Below, piece after piece: positions 12,707 through 25,100 of a stretch of 64,000 bases of DNA. Position 1 is the first letter of the stretch, and every line of letters starts with the position of its first letter. Source of the stretch: Oryzias latipes. Lineage: Eukaryota > Chordata > Actinopteri > Beloniformes > Adrianichthyidae. The notes beneath the pieces were generated by a model. The model made no database searches and was not told the origin of the DNA. It saw only the letters and a program-made list of their open reading frames with translations. The stretch is taken from contig NC_019864.2 in the NCBI RefSeq assembly GCF_002234675.1, forward strand, positions 15,703,582 to 15,767,581, read 5' to 3'. Both the position numbers and the translations under genes were made by a program.

Positions 12707-12712
12707 AATAAA
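12707..12712 (+). terminator. Polyadenylation signal of mucin A
   Basis: Canonical AATAAA 107 bases after the stop codon, giving a short 3' UTR. A GT-rich stretch follows within 30 bases. Confidence 0.75.
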
Positions 12713-13832
12713 CTGATGCATCCAAACAAATGTGTTATCGTCTCAATTTTACACTAATGTAGACTTTCACCTGTTGTGAATGTTTAGTATACTCTTGTTC
12801 CTCCTTCTAATCTATGAACAATGATTTAAATCATTTCTCCAATGTTGTTGGCTAGCTAACCATTAAATCGTTAAAATTGTTAGAATGTAGGTTTTAAGAG
12901 AGTGGGTGCAGTAATCACATATTTTCTTGATATGAATTGCTTCAAACCTGTAACCAAACTAATATTAGCTACAAGAAAGTGTTAAAATAAAACTTGATAA
13001 TTAATAAAACAAAGGTTAAAGCATCCCAGTCCCTTCTTTTTACAAGCACCCCCCACTGTCATAGATCAGTTGTGCTCAAATTAAAATTTTAACTAAATAT
13101 CAGAACGTTTATGTTAATGAATTGAAATAAACACACACATTTGCAGCTAGGGATTGTATTTAATTTACAGTAAAACATGAGATAAAATTAAAACAAATAA
13201 TTGAGTTTGTCCTGAAAGACTAAAAAACTAGAAGAGCTTTTTTTTAAGTCAAAATGTGCTCTTCTTTAAAAGAAAAAAGGATGCCATTTAGACCCTTATC
13301 TAGTTGTCAAGACAACTATAACTAGATTATAGCAAAAACATTAACGAAACAAACAAAGTTGATACAACACAGCTTTCCAGTGAAGCCCACCGACACAGAA
13401 AGAAATGCATATAGTAAGTACATTGAAAAGCTGACTCAACTTTGAAAGTCTGCCCCCCCCCCCTGCCCTTTGTTTTCCTGGTTAAGAAAGTCAGTAGGTT
13501 AGTCGTAGTTCAGAAAAGGCACAAGGAAAACATTATTGGTTATTGTGTTATAGCTGTATGTCATGTAATATGTTTACATAATATAAAATAAACAAAAAAT
13601 CTAATTTAAATACCTGTTTAATCTTGAATGACTGTTCACACTCAAATAAAAAGAAGGAACTGCATTGATTTTTTTGACGTACAAAAATATATAATGGTTT
13701 GATTTAAGTTACTGAAGGAGAAGCTGCAAGTTGGTTCTTTTCTAACACGTTGCATAGAAAACCCTCAATGATTTCTATTCCCGGTGTGCTGAATTCATCA
13801 TGGTTTCTTGATTTCTGGGCAGAATCATGTTG

Positions 13833-13935
13833 TCCATCAATCCATTCAATTTTTGAACGCGTTGAATCCCTTTTGGGGTCACAGGGCTGCTGCAGCCAGC
13901 GAGATGCGTCCTTATCAGGTCGCCAGCCAGACTTG
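13833..13935 (-). repeat. Dispersed retroposon-tail fragment
   Basis: CCATCAATCCATTCAATTTT followed by GGGGTCACAGGGCTGCTGCA and CAGGTCGCCAGCC resembles, in reverse orientation, a common teleost repeat tail. That tail normally reads CTGTCCAGGG...CCGGG... and ends in GAATGAATGAA repeats. A better preserved copy in the opposite orientation lies at 44095-44220. Non-coding. Confidence 0.5.
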
Positions 13936-15956
13936 TGATAACTGTATTTTTCAACTTCAAAAGAAAAACTGCACTACTTTTGAATTTATGTCACATTTAC
14001 CTTAATTCTTTCCCAAACCTATTTTTCTCATTTGTTTATTTCTCACTGAATAGCTAAACTGTTGTTTGATCAGTAAATTCCAAAGACAACATTGCAGCTT
14101 TTGCTTGTAAACTGTAGGTCAGTAATAATTGGTTCTACGTTATCACTCTCCTTTTACTGTTTACTTTAGTCTGACTGATTCTGGGTAACGATAAGAAAAC
14201 AAACCCTTTTTTTTCTCAGCACTGTGACAAGGAAGTATTTGTATTTCTCAGAAGAAGATTAGTTTGTGTTTGTTCAGTGAGGACAGTAAGGCTTGTACAG
14301 TATGCATCTATGTAAACATGATTAACTTTAATTCTCAGTAAAACATTCCTCAGTAAATAATCTTCAGTGAAGCACAACAAAAATATGACAGAAAGCATAT
14401 TCCAACAAATGCTTACATCCCTCTTGATGAGCTGGTTAATGCAGTTTACAGTAAACTTCTGTCATTTTCCTGCTGTAAGAAATTGTTGGATTCAATTTAA
14501 TCATTTTTAAGGTTCATTTTTTCCCCCCAAAACCTGCTTAAAAGCTTCATTTAGTTTCTGGCAACTTGAGTTATCTGTCTTTTTATTTAATTCTCCCTTC
14601 AGAACACATTTCTCTGCTAATGTCATGGTTGTCGTTAGGTAATAACTAAGGATTACGTTCACAAAATAAAAGCCTATATGTCAAAAATAATAACTCCAAA
14701 TAGCAACATTTTAATTTGTAACAAGTGATCAAAATCAAAGTGTCAAAGGTATTAAAGGTGTACCCTTTGAAAGGAAATTATTTATTATGTGTACTTTATT
14801 TTGAAATTTTTCTACATGCATTAATTGCAAAAGAAGAACACTTGAGTGCAAAAAAATGTATGTGAAGCTTCGTATTACACAATTATGGGCAATGTATTAT
14901 TTATAACCTGCATGTTTCAAGGAGAATTACTGTCTTAATTTATTACTGCAACTACATGATCCCCAATAACACAAATCAGCAGTTAAGAGAAGTCAGAAGC
15001 TAAAAAAAAAACATTTTAATGTAATTGGTAAGATATTGAGGTTTCCCTTCTGAACGTGAAACATAAGTTGCTTGAACTTTCATTTTTAACTTGTAGCTGA
15101 AAAACATATTCATGATGCAGAGTTTTAACCTTCTTTTTTGCACCAAAATATTTCTTGTTTGCTTCTTAATTGAGGCTGAAATCCGAAAGTTTTATCTTCT
15201 TAAATATATAAAAATTCTGATCTGTCTAATTTCTCTGCAGTTTTAACCATTTTCATGTTTGTTTGCCTTTTTTATGAGATAACTCTGAGCTCAAAGAACT
15301 TATGGAATATTTTAAATGTAGTGTAATTTTTTTTTCAAGTTCTACTGACAGTTTTTTTTTTAAATATTTTTTGGTACTGTGAATTCAAACACATAACTAC
15401 TTTCAGAAAAATCATACAAGTTTAATAACTGGGGAACCACAGTATCAGTTGCAAAAAAAAAAAGAGCAAACAAGTTCAAGATAAGCAAAAATTTTAAGCC
15501 TGTCAATGATTAATCTTAGCAAATATTTAAACTGTGTGTAATAATTTTTTTTGGATTAACTTTTTTCATCTTCGCATGTGTTTTTAGGAGCTATTAAGGC
15601 GCAGTCCGTTAATCCACATAATCTCCCCCAGTGGAAAAAAAGTTTGAAATTCCTGTTTGTATAACACACATGCTACTCTTCCTGCTTTTTTCATTAACTT
15701 GGTTCTGAAAACTGATTCATATTTTCATAATAAAATGTTTAAAAAAAATGAGACTTTAGTTTCTTGTATTGACATTTCAATTTATATCAAATTTTACAAA
15801 AGCTCCACTAACACATTGCACCTGAAAAATAATACAGATGAAGTGTTTTTATAAGTAACCCCTTCATGGGTGTGATGTTGAAAGAAGCAAAAAACACAAG
15901 TGCCAACACCCACATGCACCCTAACACCCTAACATCACATGCCCCTCCTAAACTGT

Positions 15957-15965
15957 AAATATACA
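15957..15965 (+). promoter_or_regulatory. Possible TATA-like element of mucin B
   Basis: An AAATATACA stretch lies about 100 bases upstream of the mucin B start codon, with a C-rich ACCCTAACACC/CCCCTCC segment just before it. A start site about 30 bases downstream would give a 5' UTR of some 75 bases. This is inferred only from position and sequence. Confidence 0.35.
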
Positions 15966-16063
15966 AGGGACTATATTAGATGAAATTGGTATTGGTGTTT
16001 AGCTGTGTCAATTATCCACCATAGCACAGGTACGACTCCTCAAGGACCATACTAGCAGGTAAG

Positions 16064-16127
16064 ATGCCTCGAGAGTGGGTGATACCATGGCTCATCCTGT
16101 GTCTTGGACCGTCTCCATCTCATACTG
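16064..16127 (+). other. Mucin B exon 1: signal peptide
   Basis: The exon encodes [20 protein letters not shown], then T and the first base of a Gly codon. It is a short basic/acidic start, a hydrophobic core [11 protein letters not shown] and a small-residue region suited to signal peptidase. The donor is GTATGT at 16128. No upstream in-frame ATG is evident and the next exon continues in phase, so this start is preferred. Confidence 0.85.
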
Positions 16128-19100
16128 GTATGTTCACTACTGGAGCAGAAAAGGGTTAAATGTATCTTGGTGTTGAGAGGAATCCTTATCAATTTATAAA
16201 CAATAAGGATTGTTAAACACAGCTAAACTAGTCCATTTTTTTTAAAGATATGTCGATGAGTGATGGAAAAATGCCAGTAATACGAGGTAAATCATTTTGT
16301 CTTTTGAGATAATGAATTAAAAATAAAATGAATATTTATTTGTGTAATGACTCAGTCTCCCCCACCCCTTAGAAGTGACACTCCCCAACAGCCACCAGTT
16401 CTGCAGCACATGGGGAAACTACCATTTCAAGACTTTTGGAGGGAAATTCTTCCAGTTTCCATTCACTTGTAACTACATTTTCGCCACCCACTGTAAAACT
16501 AGTTATGAGGTTTTCAATATACAGCTACAGCGAGAGGAGGTCGAAGGGGTTGTCACCATCAAGAGGGTCATTATGAAGCTGGATGGTTTGGTGGTGGAAT
16601 TAGCAAGCAGTTCAATCACAGTTGATGGTAATGGGTGAGTAACTTTTTTTAATAGGTTTACTGCTTCCCCTGTTAGACAATCCGATTATATTGATGCTCA
16701 GATATTATTATACTAATGACCCATTTTCCTTTTTTTAGTGTTACCATGCCTTACAAAAAGGCTGGCCTTTCCATTGGCAGTTTTTCTTCCTATGTCAAAA
16801 TTGAGACAAGTTTGGGCCTGGTTGCCATGTGGAATCAGGAAGACTCATTTTGGGTGTGTCTGTTTTTATTTTTTATGCATAAATACCAGAAAAAACTGTT
16901 AAATTCCAAGTCAGCTGATAATTATACCACTGCAATGCCACTTTTTTTGGTCATAAAATACAACGTTGCACAACTTTTAAAGCAAACGTTCCAATATAAT
17001 TGAAATAAAACTTGATTGTTAGACAACTGAGAATAAGTTTTGTTTAACCATAAAAAAATAACTCATTTTTAAACAACTTTGGGCCAAAATTGGGCCCTAC
17101 TTGAGAATATTTGACAAGAATTTTAGCACTCTGTTCGTAGATGAACCCCTTTCAGTGGTAGTCCAAACGAGTGCTGGCCCTATTATATTATGTACCATTG
17201 GTATCTCTAGTCCAGCAAATATTTGGGTAGTTGCATACTGGATAACCCCATTATTAAATCAAATGGATTTCCTGCTATGCTTTTACATTGAAAGAATTTC
17301 CTCACAGTCTTTAACAATCATTTGACTTAAAGCTGCATTGGTTTTGCATTATGAATACAGAGTCATATAAGTGATAGCCTAATAATTTTTGACAACATTT
17401 TTGCCTTTATTAATTTACAAACATCTACTCCATGTATCCTCTCTGTTCATTTGCATTACAGAAATATTTATCAATCTAAAACAACAATTTTAAAAATCCT
17501 CCCAAAAACATCACATTAACTTTTAATGTTTGTAAGAACAGAAACAAGCTCTTGTTTTTTTTTTGTTTTTTTTTCCATTGTCTTATTCCAGTCTTATTTA
17601 TTGTATTTTATTTTTTATTGAAATATAATCAATACAAACTCTCGCAGACACAGCCACACAATGATGCGAGCCGCAGCTCTCCACAAAATAAAATGATTAA
17701 AAAAAGAAGGCTCATGGTTTTGTTCCTGCCCACTTTTGAGTTGAACACAAAAAATAATGCTCATTGTTATTGTAATCATGTTTTGTACTGTTTGTACATG
17801 TTTTGTTTTGTACTGTCTGTATTTATTAACAATAAAAGTTGTTTTTTTCAGGTGGAGCTGGATTCAAGATTTCAAAATCAGACTTGTGGTCTTTGTGGAG
17901 ATCTTGGTGACATCAATTCTGCTGATGATTCAGTTCAGTCAGGTAAATACCTAATTCTGCATAAAACAGACATACATAAATCATTCTTAGAACATGTTAA
18001 ATTCCTTGCTCCACAGAGAACTTCATCGATGCTGAAATTTATGCTGAAAGTTTTCAAGTGAAGGATCCATCAGGAAACTGTGAATCTGTCCCCTCCCAAT
18101 CCCAAATTTGTACAAATCAAGCAAGTCAAATTTAAACTTAAATTAAAAAATCTCACATATAATACATGACTGTACAATTTTATTGATTAATGATTGCAAA
18201 TCTGCAGGACCCGCAAATCAGTCTCTGCAAAGATCTGATTGCTGGACCTGCTTTCAGTAGTTGTCCAGACCTGCTGAACACTGACCCCTTCATCAAAGCC
18301 TGCATGAAAGACCTCTGCTCCTGTAAAAGCAGCAACACTGAATGTCTGTGTTCGACCATGTCAGAATACTCCCGACAGTGTGCTCATGCAGGTGGTGCAC
18401 CACAGAGCTGGGAAAACCAACATTTGTGTAGTAAGAATTGTGAATTGTGGCTCATTTTCAAGAATAAACACTATTTATTGATGATGAGTTTTATTAGAAG
18501 TTTCACACTTGTTTGTCCTTAGCAGCAAAATCCTGCCCTTATAACATGGTGTATCAGGAATGTGGCAGCCCTTGCACTGACACCTGTAGCAACCAGCAGA
18601 GAAGCCAGATGTGTGATGAGCACTGCGTCGATGGATGCTTCTGCCCAGCTGGTATGTCTCTATTTCAACAATAAATGCATCAGCAATATTCAGTAACTGA
18701 GTTGACGGTGATACTTTTGAAGCGTTCCAATGTTGGAAATAGGACAAAGTTGTGTTTGCTAAAAATGTTGTGTTTTTAACCCCTTGACATCTACATTTAT
18801 TTCCAGCTATAAAAAAATATCTCTTAAGATTTTTCTTTCAAGTAGATGCTAAATTAAGGTAATGTTGGAGATTAATTAGATTGAGGAATGATTGCTTCAA
18901 ATGCATCAGAAGGATGACAACATTTAAGGGGAACCAAATGACGAAAATTGAACAGGCAGAAATTGAATTGGCATTTACAAAACCAATTAAACTTTTAAAG
19001 GTCTTAAAAACTACAGTAGACCTTCATCTAAACCCCATAGATTGTTGGTATTCATGTCCCTTCCTCAGTTTACATTTTCTAACATAGAACTGAACACAGT

Positions 19101-22100
19101 TTTCCTGCAGAATGTTGTTCTTGGAATTTTTTTGTTTAAAAACTATTAAATAAACATTTGCTATTAAGGAAGAAAAATTGCAATCAACATTCCCCAAAGA
19201 TTTTAAATTAATTGAATGAATTGTAGAAGACCCTGTATGTTTTGGAAATGTGAATGGAATTCCATTTTTATCTTGCTATTAAAGTAGATATGCCTACTTT
19301 TTACAAATGTTACACTCTTTTCTCTAGTTTTAATTTTGTGATTGGGAAAATATTGGTTTTACTGGTGTTTCAAGCTGTTAACTCAGCTTGAAACAAAGAA
19401 TCAGTGCGTGAAGTGTGTGGTATCCCCCTGGTGGCAATAATATGTAACTGCAAGAGAAAGGCCTGCAACCCTTGCGCTATCCCAGGCACTTTAACATTGG
19501 GAGTTGGGTCATCTAGACCCACTAGACAGTGCCCTGAACCTTTTTTCTTCAATAATTTGTAAACCTCACTGGTGTCCATGGATTACATGAAATCTTTCCA
19601 CCTTTATCCACCTTTGTCATGGTAGGGAGGACACGTCAATGTAAGGGTGGGGTCATCTAAGATAGCACAAGGGTTAAAGACCCACTCCAATGAAAATCGT
19701 GTTTTTGATATTTTTAATATGTTTTTGTGGCATTTCTCTCACAATGGAGGACATAAATGAAGAAAATTAAGATTAAAGTTGTATTTCTGAGAACTCCGTT
19801 CTTCAATTGTTCTGAATCAGGAGCAGAAAAAAATGCAGTTGAAAAAAGCTTGTGGCTGTGATACAGAACTTACAACAACAAGCTACAAACTCTCTGCTCT
19901 GCTCTGCTGCTTTGTGATTCATCCGCTTGAAGACAACTATCCATACATCTTTATTTTCCAAATCTGAGCTGGCATTGGGCTCAGTATGGCACCAATACTG
20001 TTCGCCAATTTTGTTGCATCGGTTATATTAGGTTGGGGTGTGAGGGGCTGAAAGCTAGCAGGGAGAGTGTAAACAAATGAATGATGGGAAGTAGTGGCAG
20101 GCTTACTCCCACCAACGATCCCATCCAAAACTCAGAGGTACATTTTCAATGAACAACTGTCACTCTGTAGAAAACAACACTGTTTTTTTTTTGTTTTTTT
20201 TTGGCTAAAAACTGCATAATCATAAGTAAAAAAAACATTTAGGAATGCTTTTACAATAGAGCAAAAGATTATTGGAGTGGGACTTTAATCAAATATTAAA
20301 CATGAACATTTAAACTTTGAATGTCAGAGCTGTTCATAAAAGAATTATATTAAACATTGTTTTCTTTTCTTTTAATAACATTTTTGTCCCATTTTGCTAT
20401 TTGTCAACACATATGTAGAATGCTGTCAATATGTAGCCTATGCAGATTTATTGTGTAAATGTGATGTAGTGATACAGTGCTCTGCAGCGAGAAGGCCTTA
20501 AAACATCCCTTTAAATTTGCCATATTAAAATTAGAAATAATTTGGGAACATACTAAGACATTTGTGAACACTTTGAAGACAAATTGGTGACTTTTACAGG
20601 AATTTGTTTATGCTAATTTTCTAGTGCATGAAAAATATGAAAATCCTTTTATGTTCTTTCCTTTAGGGACCGTCTTAGATGACATCTCACAAACTGGATG
20701 TGTACCTCTTGATCAGTGCTCCTGCTCTCATAATGGCGAGTTATTCCAACAAGGAGAGTCTTACCATCAAACATGTAAACAATGGTAAGTTCTTTTATAG
20801 GAATTCTTTTGGTTTAGAAATATTTCATAATGCCACGCCCTGTTAAAGAATCATCTAATCTAATGGCCTGTCTGTCTGTCTGTCTGTCTGTCTGCCAGCA
20901 CCTGTTTTAAGGGAGTCTGGAATTGTGAGGACTTAAACTGCCCTGGTGTCTGCTCCATCCTGGGTGGCTCCCACATCTCAACTTTTGATGATAAAGCTTA
21001 TACTTTTCATGGAGACTGTTCATATGTTTTTTCCAAGGTCAAATAACTCATCAAAATGATTATGCACAGCTACAACACACCAATTTTATTGATATATCTA
21101 AAACCACAACAACAATTTTTTAAAGAAAAATGTTTCATCTCTGTCTTTTTGATCATAGGAAACTAATGGCTATTTTACCATTCTTGGAGATTTGGTTAAA
21201 TGTAAAAATTCTGACAAATCAACTTGCTTGTCTTCAGTCACCTTAAAGCATCTAAATCACACGGTAACCATTTACAAAGAGTAGTATTATTTCACACAAT
21301 GACAGTTTTAAATCATCCAAATAGTGTGTTTTTACAAAGCAATCTCTTTTCTTAATATGCAGATTGACGTCAAAGACAACAAAGACGTTTTTTACAACAG
21401 CTTTTCCCCTAAACTTCCTCTTTTCATGGGTGCGTAAAGTGTTTAGTTTGCCTCATTTATGAAAACACATATAGTAAGGGTTTTGTGAAATTTATAAACA
21501 CAATGCTTCTTCTTGCCTCACAGATGACATCGCAATCTTCAAACCATCGTCGTTCTTTATCATAATTCACACCAGCTTTGGGCTTGATATTGAAATTCAG
21601 CTTGTGCCTGTTATGCAGATCTACATCAAAGCAGATGTGTCCTTTAAAGAAAAACTCAAGGGTTTGATTTGACATTTTTACAAAAAAGATTGCCTGTTAA
21701 TCTAAAGTACACATTATTTGTGTTGAAAATTTACAAACATATTTACTTAAATGGGTCATGCTTTTTAGGTCTTTGTGGAGATTTCAATGATGTTGAGGCT
21801 GATGACTTTAGAACCTCAAATGGAATAGTTGAGGGAACCGCAGTGACATTTGCCAACACATGGAAGGTCAAAGCAACATGTCCTGATGTGAAAGCTGTTC
21901 TAGAAGATCCCTGCGCTCTTAGCATCCTCAAAGGTGAATGTAGATATCATGGTTGCTCATTTTTAGCTTGAATATTAACAGTCCTCATGTAAACATGTAT
22001 TCTCTTATCCCACAGAAAAATTTGCCAAAAACTGGTGCCTCCTTTTGTCAGACCCCACTGGAATGTTTTCCGCTTGTCATTCTAAGATCAACCCAGAAGA

Positions 22101-25100
22101 CTATGAAAACGTAATGTTTGATTCTCTTATTTTTTCAATTTTTTGTTCTTGTGTTTATGTTTTTTTCTCATTCAGTTGAGTCTCAAACATATTTATCCCG
22201 TTTGTTTGTTTTTTGCGGCAGGCCTGTGTTTATGACACATGCGCCTGTGAAAACAGTGAAGACTGCATGTGTGCCGCCATCTCCTCCTACGTCCATGCAT
22301 GCGCTGCTGAAGGCATTTCGTTTGATGGGTGGAGGAGCAACATGTGCTGTAAGTGTTATCCTGTCCACATATGGCAGGAGTTGTTCTTGATTTTTCTGTA
22401 TTAACAAACTTTTTTTTTTTCTCAACAGCTAAATATACACAAGACTGCCCTTCCACCTTTGAGTATAAGTACAATATGACAGGCTGTGGTCACACCTGTC
22501 GTTCTCTCAGTCAGCCTGACTTGACATGTCCAATGCAGTTCACCTTGGTGGACGGCTGTGGCTGTGCTGAAGGAACCTATCTTGATGAAAGTGGAGTGTG
22601 TGTCTCAGCCTCACAGTGCTCCTGCTACATGGGCGACACTCCAGTACAACCTGGCCAGGTTGTCATGGTCAGTGGACAAAGTTGGTAAGTATATTAGAAA
22701 ATATTTAACTATCTTCAAGCACTATTTTAGTTGTAGGAGAAGATGAAGTTTACCTATAAACTGTTAATCCAACCCATTTTATTATGACTAGTGCTTTTTC
22801 TTTGACCATTAGTGACCTTGAGAAACATAGTCCACAATACATTATAAAGATGCAGTAAATGTAATATGCCACAGTTCCACCCCTCATGAAACCTCAATGC
22901 AAATGTGTTCAAGTCCCAAAATTATAACAAGTCATAATAAATCATGCTTTTACTGATGAAAGTTCCAAAGAAATGTTACATTTGGATTACTAAGACAGTA
23001 GTAAATCTAAAAAATAGAACCTAATCAAAATAAGTACAAAATAACTCATAACTTTGTTGTCATATTGTGTTTCCAGCAGGAGTAAAACACCAGGAATGCA
23101 ATTTGAAATTTAAATATAATCATAAAGACTGCAATACCTTTATATTTCCTTTTCTTTAACAAACTCTTGTCCCCCTTTTCTGTTTTGTGTGATTAAATCA
23201 ATTTTCAAAGTAAAACTCTTAACTTTCTGTCATGCCGCTAGATCCTTCTTTTTTTGTCCTATGTGGCTTCTTGTACTTTTCCTTATTTCAGCTCCTTTAA
23301 AATAAGATAAAATGTAATACTATATGTAAGCCCACCAAAATGTCAACAACATTTTACCTGGAAATAACAAAATTTAGCTATTTTCAACACACATCCTTGC
23401 ATGTAAATGAACAATTTCAGTAAATGTTGATTAATGTTGCAGTAGCTTTTTTGTTTAAACGCAGTTTTCAGACTTTACACTTATTTCTTTGTACTTTTTT
23501 TTGTTAGCACCTGCCATAGTGGGAAACTGAGCTGCATTGGACAGCACACAATTGAAAGTAAGTGCAAAAGAAATCAGTAAAACAAAAAAATTAACCACGA
23601 CATTTGCATTCACCTTCTTATCACACTTTTGTCAACAGCTTGTTCTGATCCAATGGTTTTCTTCAACTGCTCAAGTGCAAGTACAGGAGAAAAAGGAGCA
23701 GAGTGTCAAAACACCTGCCTGACTCTGGACACGGAATGTGTAAGAATGACTTTCTGATTCACAGCTGGCAGTAAATATATTACATTCTTAGAAAAAATCT
23801 TCAATCATTAAATTTCATGTTATGCTTAGATGAGTACACAGTGCACTTCAGGCTGTGTATGCCCTGATGGCTTACTGTCAGACGGTAAAGGAGGTTGTGT
23901 AAAGGAGGATGATTGCCCCTGCTCGCACAATGGAGAATTGTACAACCCCGGACAAACAATAACTGTAAACTGCAACACCTGGTGAGTTCTGACATGCTTG
24001 GGTAATAATTAAGTTTTGGAAATTCAGCTGATACATCTTGCTGTCTGCTCAACTCCGAATGTTAGCACGTGCAAAAGCAGAAACTGGGAGTGCACAGAGA
24101 AAGACTGTACCAGCACCTGTACAATATATGGAGAGGGGCATTACATCACATTTGACCAAAAGAGGTTCACCTTCAATGGGGATTGTCGCTACATTTTTGC
24201 TCAGGTATCTTTATGTTTAGCTGTGAGTTGCAAGCCATGATTCTTGTGTGCTGACATCAGTGTGTTTTAGGATTACTGTGGGAATGACATGGACGGTACC
24301 TTCAGGGTTTTGACTGAGATGGTCTGCGCTGCGACTGAAAGTGTCTGCTCCACAGCTGTTAAGCTCTTCTTGGGGGTAAAGAATTTCAAAAAACAGTATT
24401 CATAATGGCTATCCAATACCAACTTCTCAAAATAAGGAATTTGTAAAAACTACTCTGATGAAAAGTGTGTTTTTGGTGTTTTTAACATGTTCTTATGACA
24501 TTTTTCTGATAATAGAGGACATATATTAATAGACTTCAAATTGTGCTTCTGAATATTTCTTTAGTCAAATCATTGCAAATTAGAAGCAGATGAAAAAAAT
24601 GCCACATGAAAGGGATTGTATTTGTTACATAGAAAATGCAATGGGTGGGCAACAAGCCTGCTCTGCTTCATTGTGATACAAAGATCAAAGATTGAAGTGG
24701 GTCTTTAATGAGAAATTAATATAAGGGCTATTTAATTTGCAAATTAGCCACAATAGCCGTAGTTAACATACTTTAATTCTTAAATTCCAATTTCAAGGAT
24801 AAAACGAAACAACTAACGTCTCTGAATGTACTCGCATTTCCAGGAGTATTAGATGACCACATGAAATATTATTGGTTTTATTCAAAACATTTTTCTGAAA
24901 ATATTTCATTGCAAATGACAATTTTTGCTTCTTATAGAATACAGAAATTATTCTGTCAGATGAAAGTGTCAAAGTTATAAAGCAAAAGGAAGGCTCTGAC
25001 GTACTTTTTAAAGTGCACACCATGGGCTTGTATCTTGTCATTGAGGCAAAGAATGGTCTTGTTCTAATTTGGGATAAGAAGACAACACTTATGGTCAGAC

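Larger units (their letters stand above)
12713..16063. other. Intergenic spacer between mucin A and mucin B
   Basis: About 3.3 kb of AT-rich DNA. Short open frames here show no family features, codon bias or splice context, so I call no gene. One retroposon-tail-like fragment is visible near 13833-13935. The last 120 bases probably hold the mucin B promoter and 5' UTR. Confidence 0.7.
18652..20666 (+). other. Mucin B intron with two adjacent MITEs
   Basis: A 2-kb intron inside the D1/TIL region. It contains two non-autonomous elements placed end to end (19467-19675 and 19678-20284). The rest is AT-rich with no coding signal. Confidence 0.7.

Noticed and set aside
13750-14005. Small protein genes in the mucin A/B spacer
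   Set aside because: The frames overlap a retroposon-tail fragment on both strands and lack any conserved feature.
17552-18061. 169-residue + strand open frame
   Set aside because: It is an intron 5' portion read into two true mucin B exons (17852-17942, 18017-18120); the Phe/Leu-rich start is intronic T-rich DNA.
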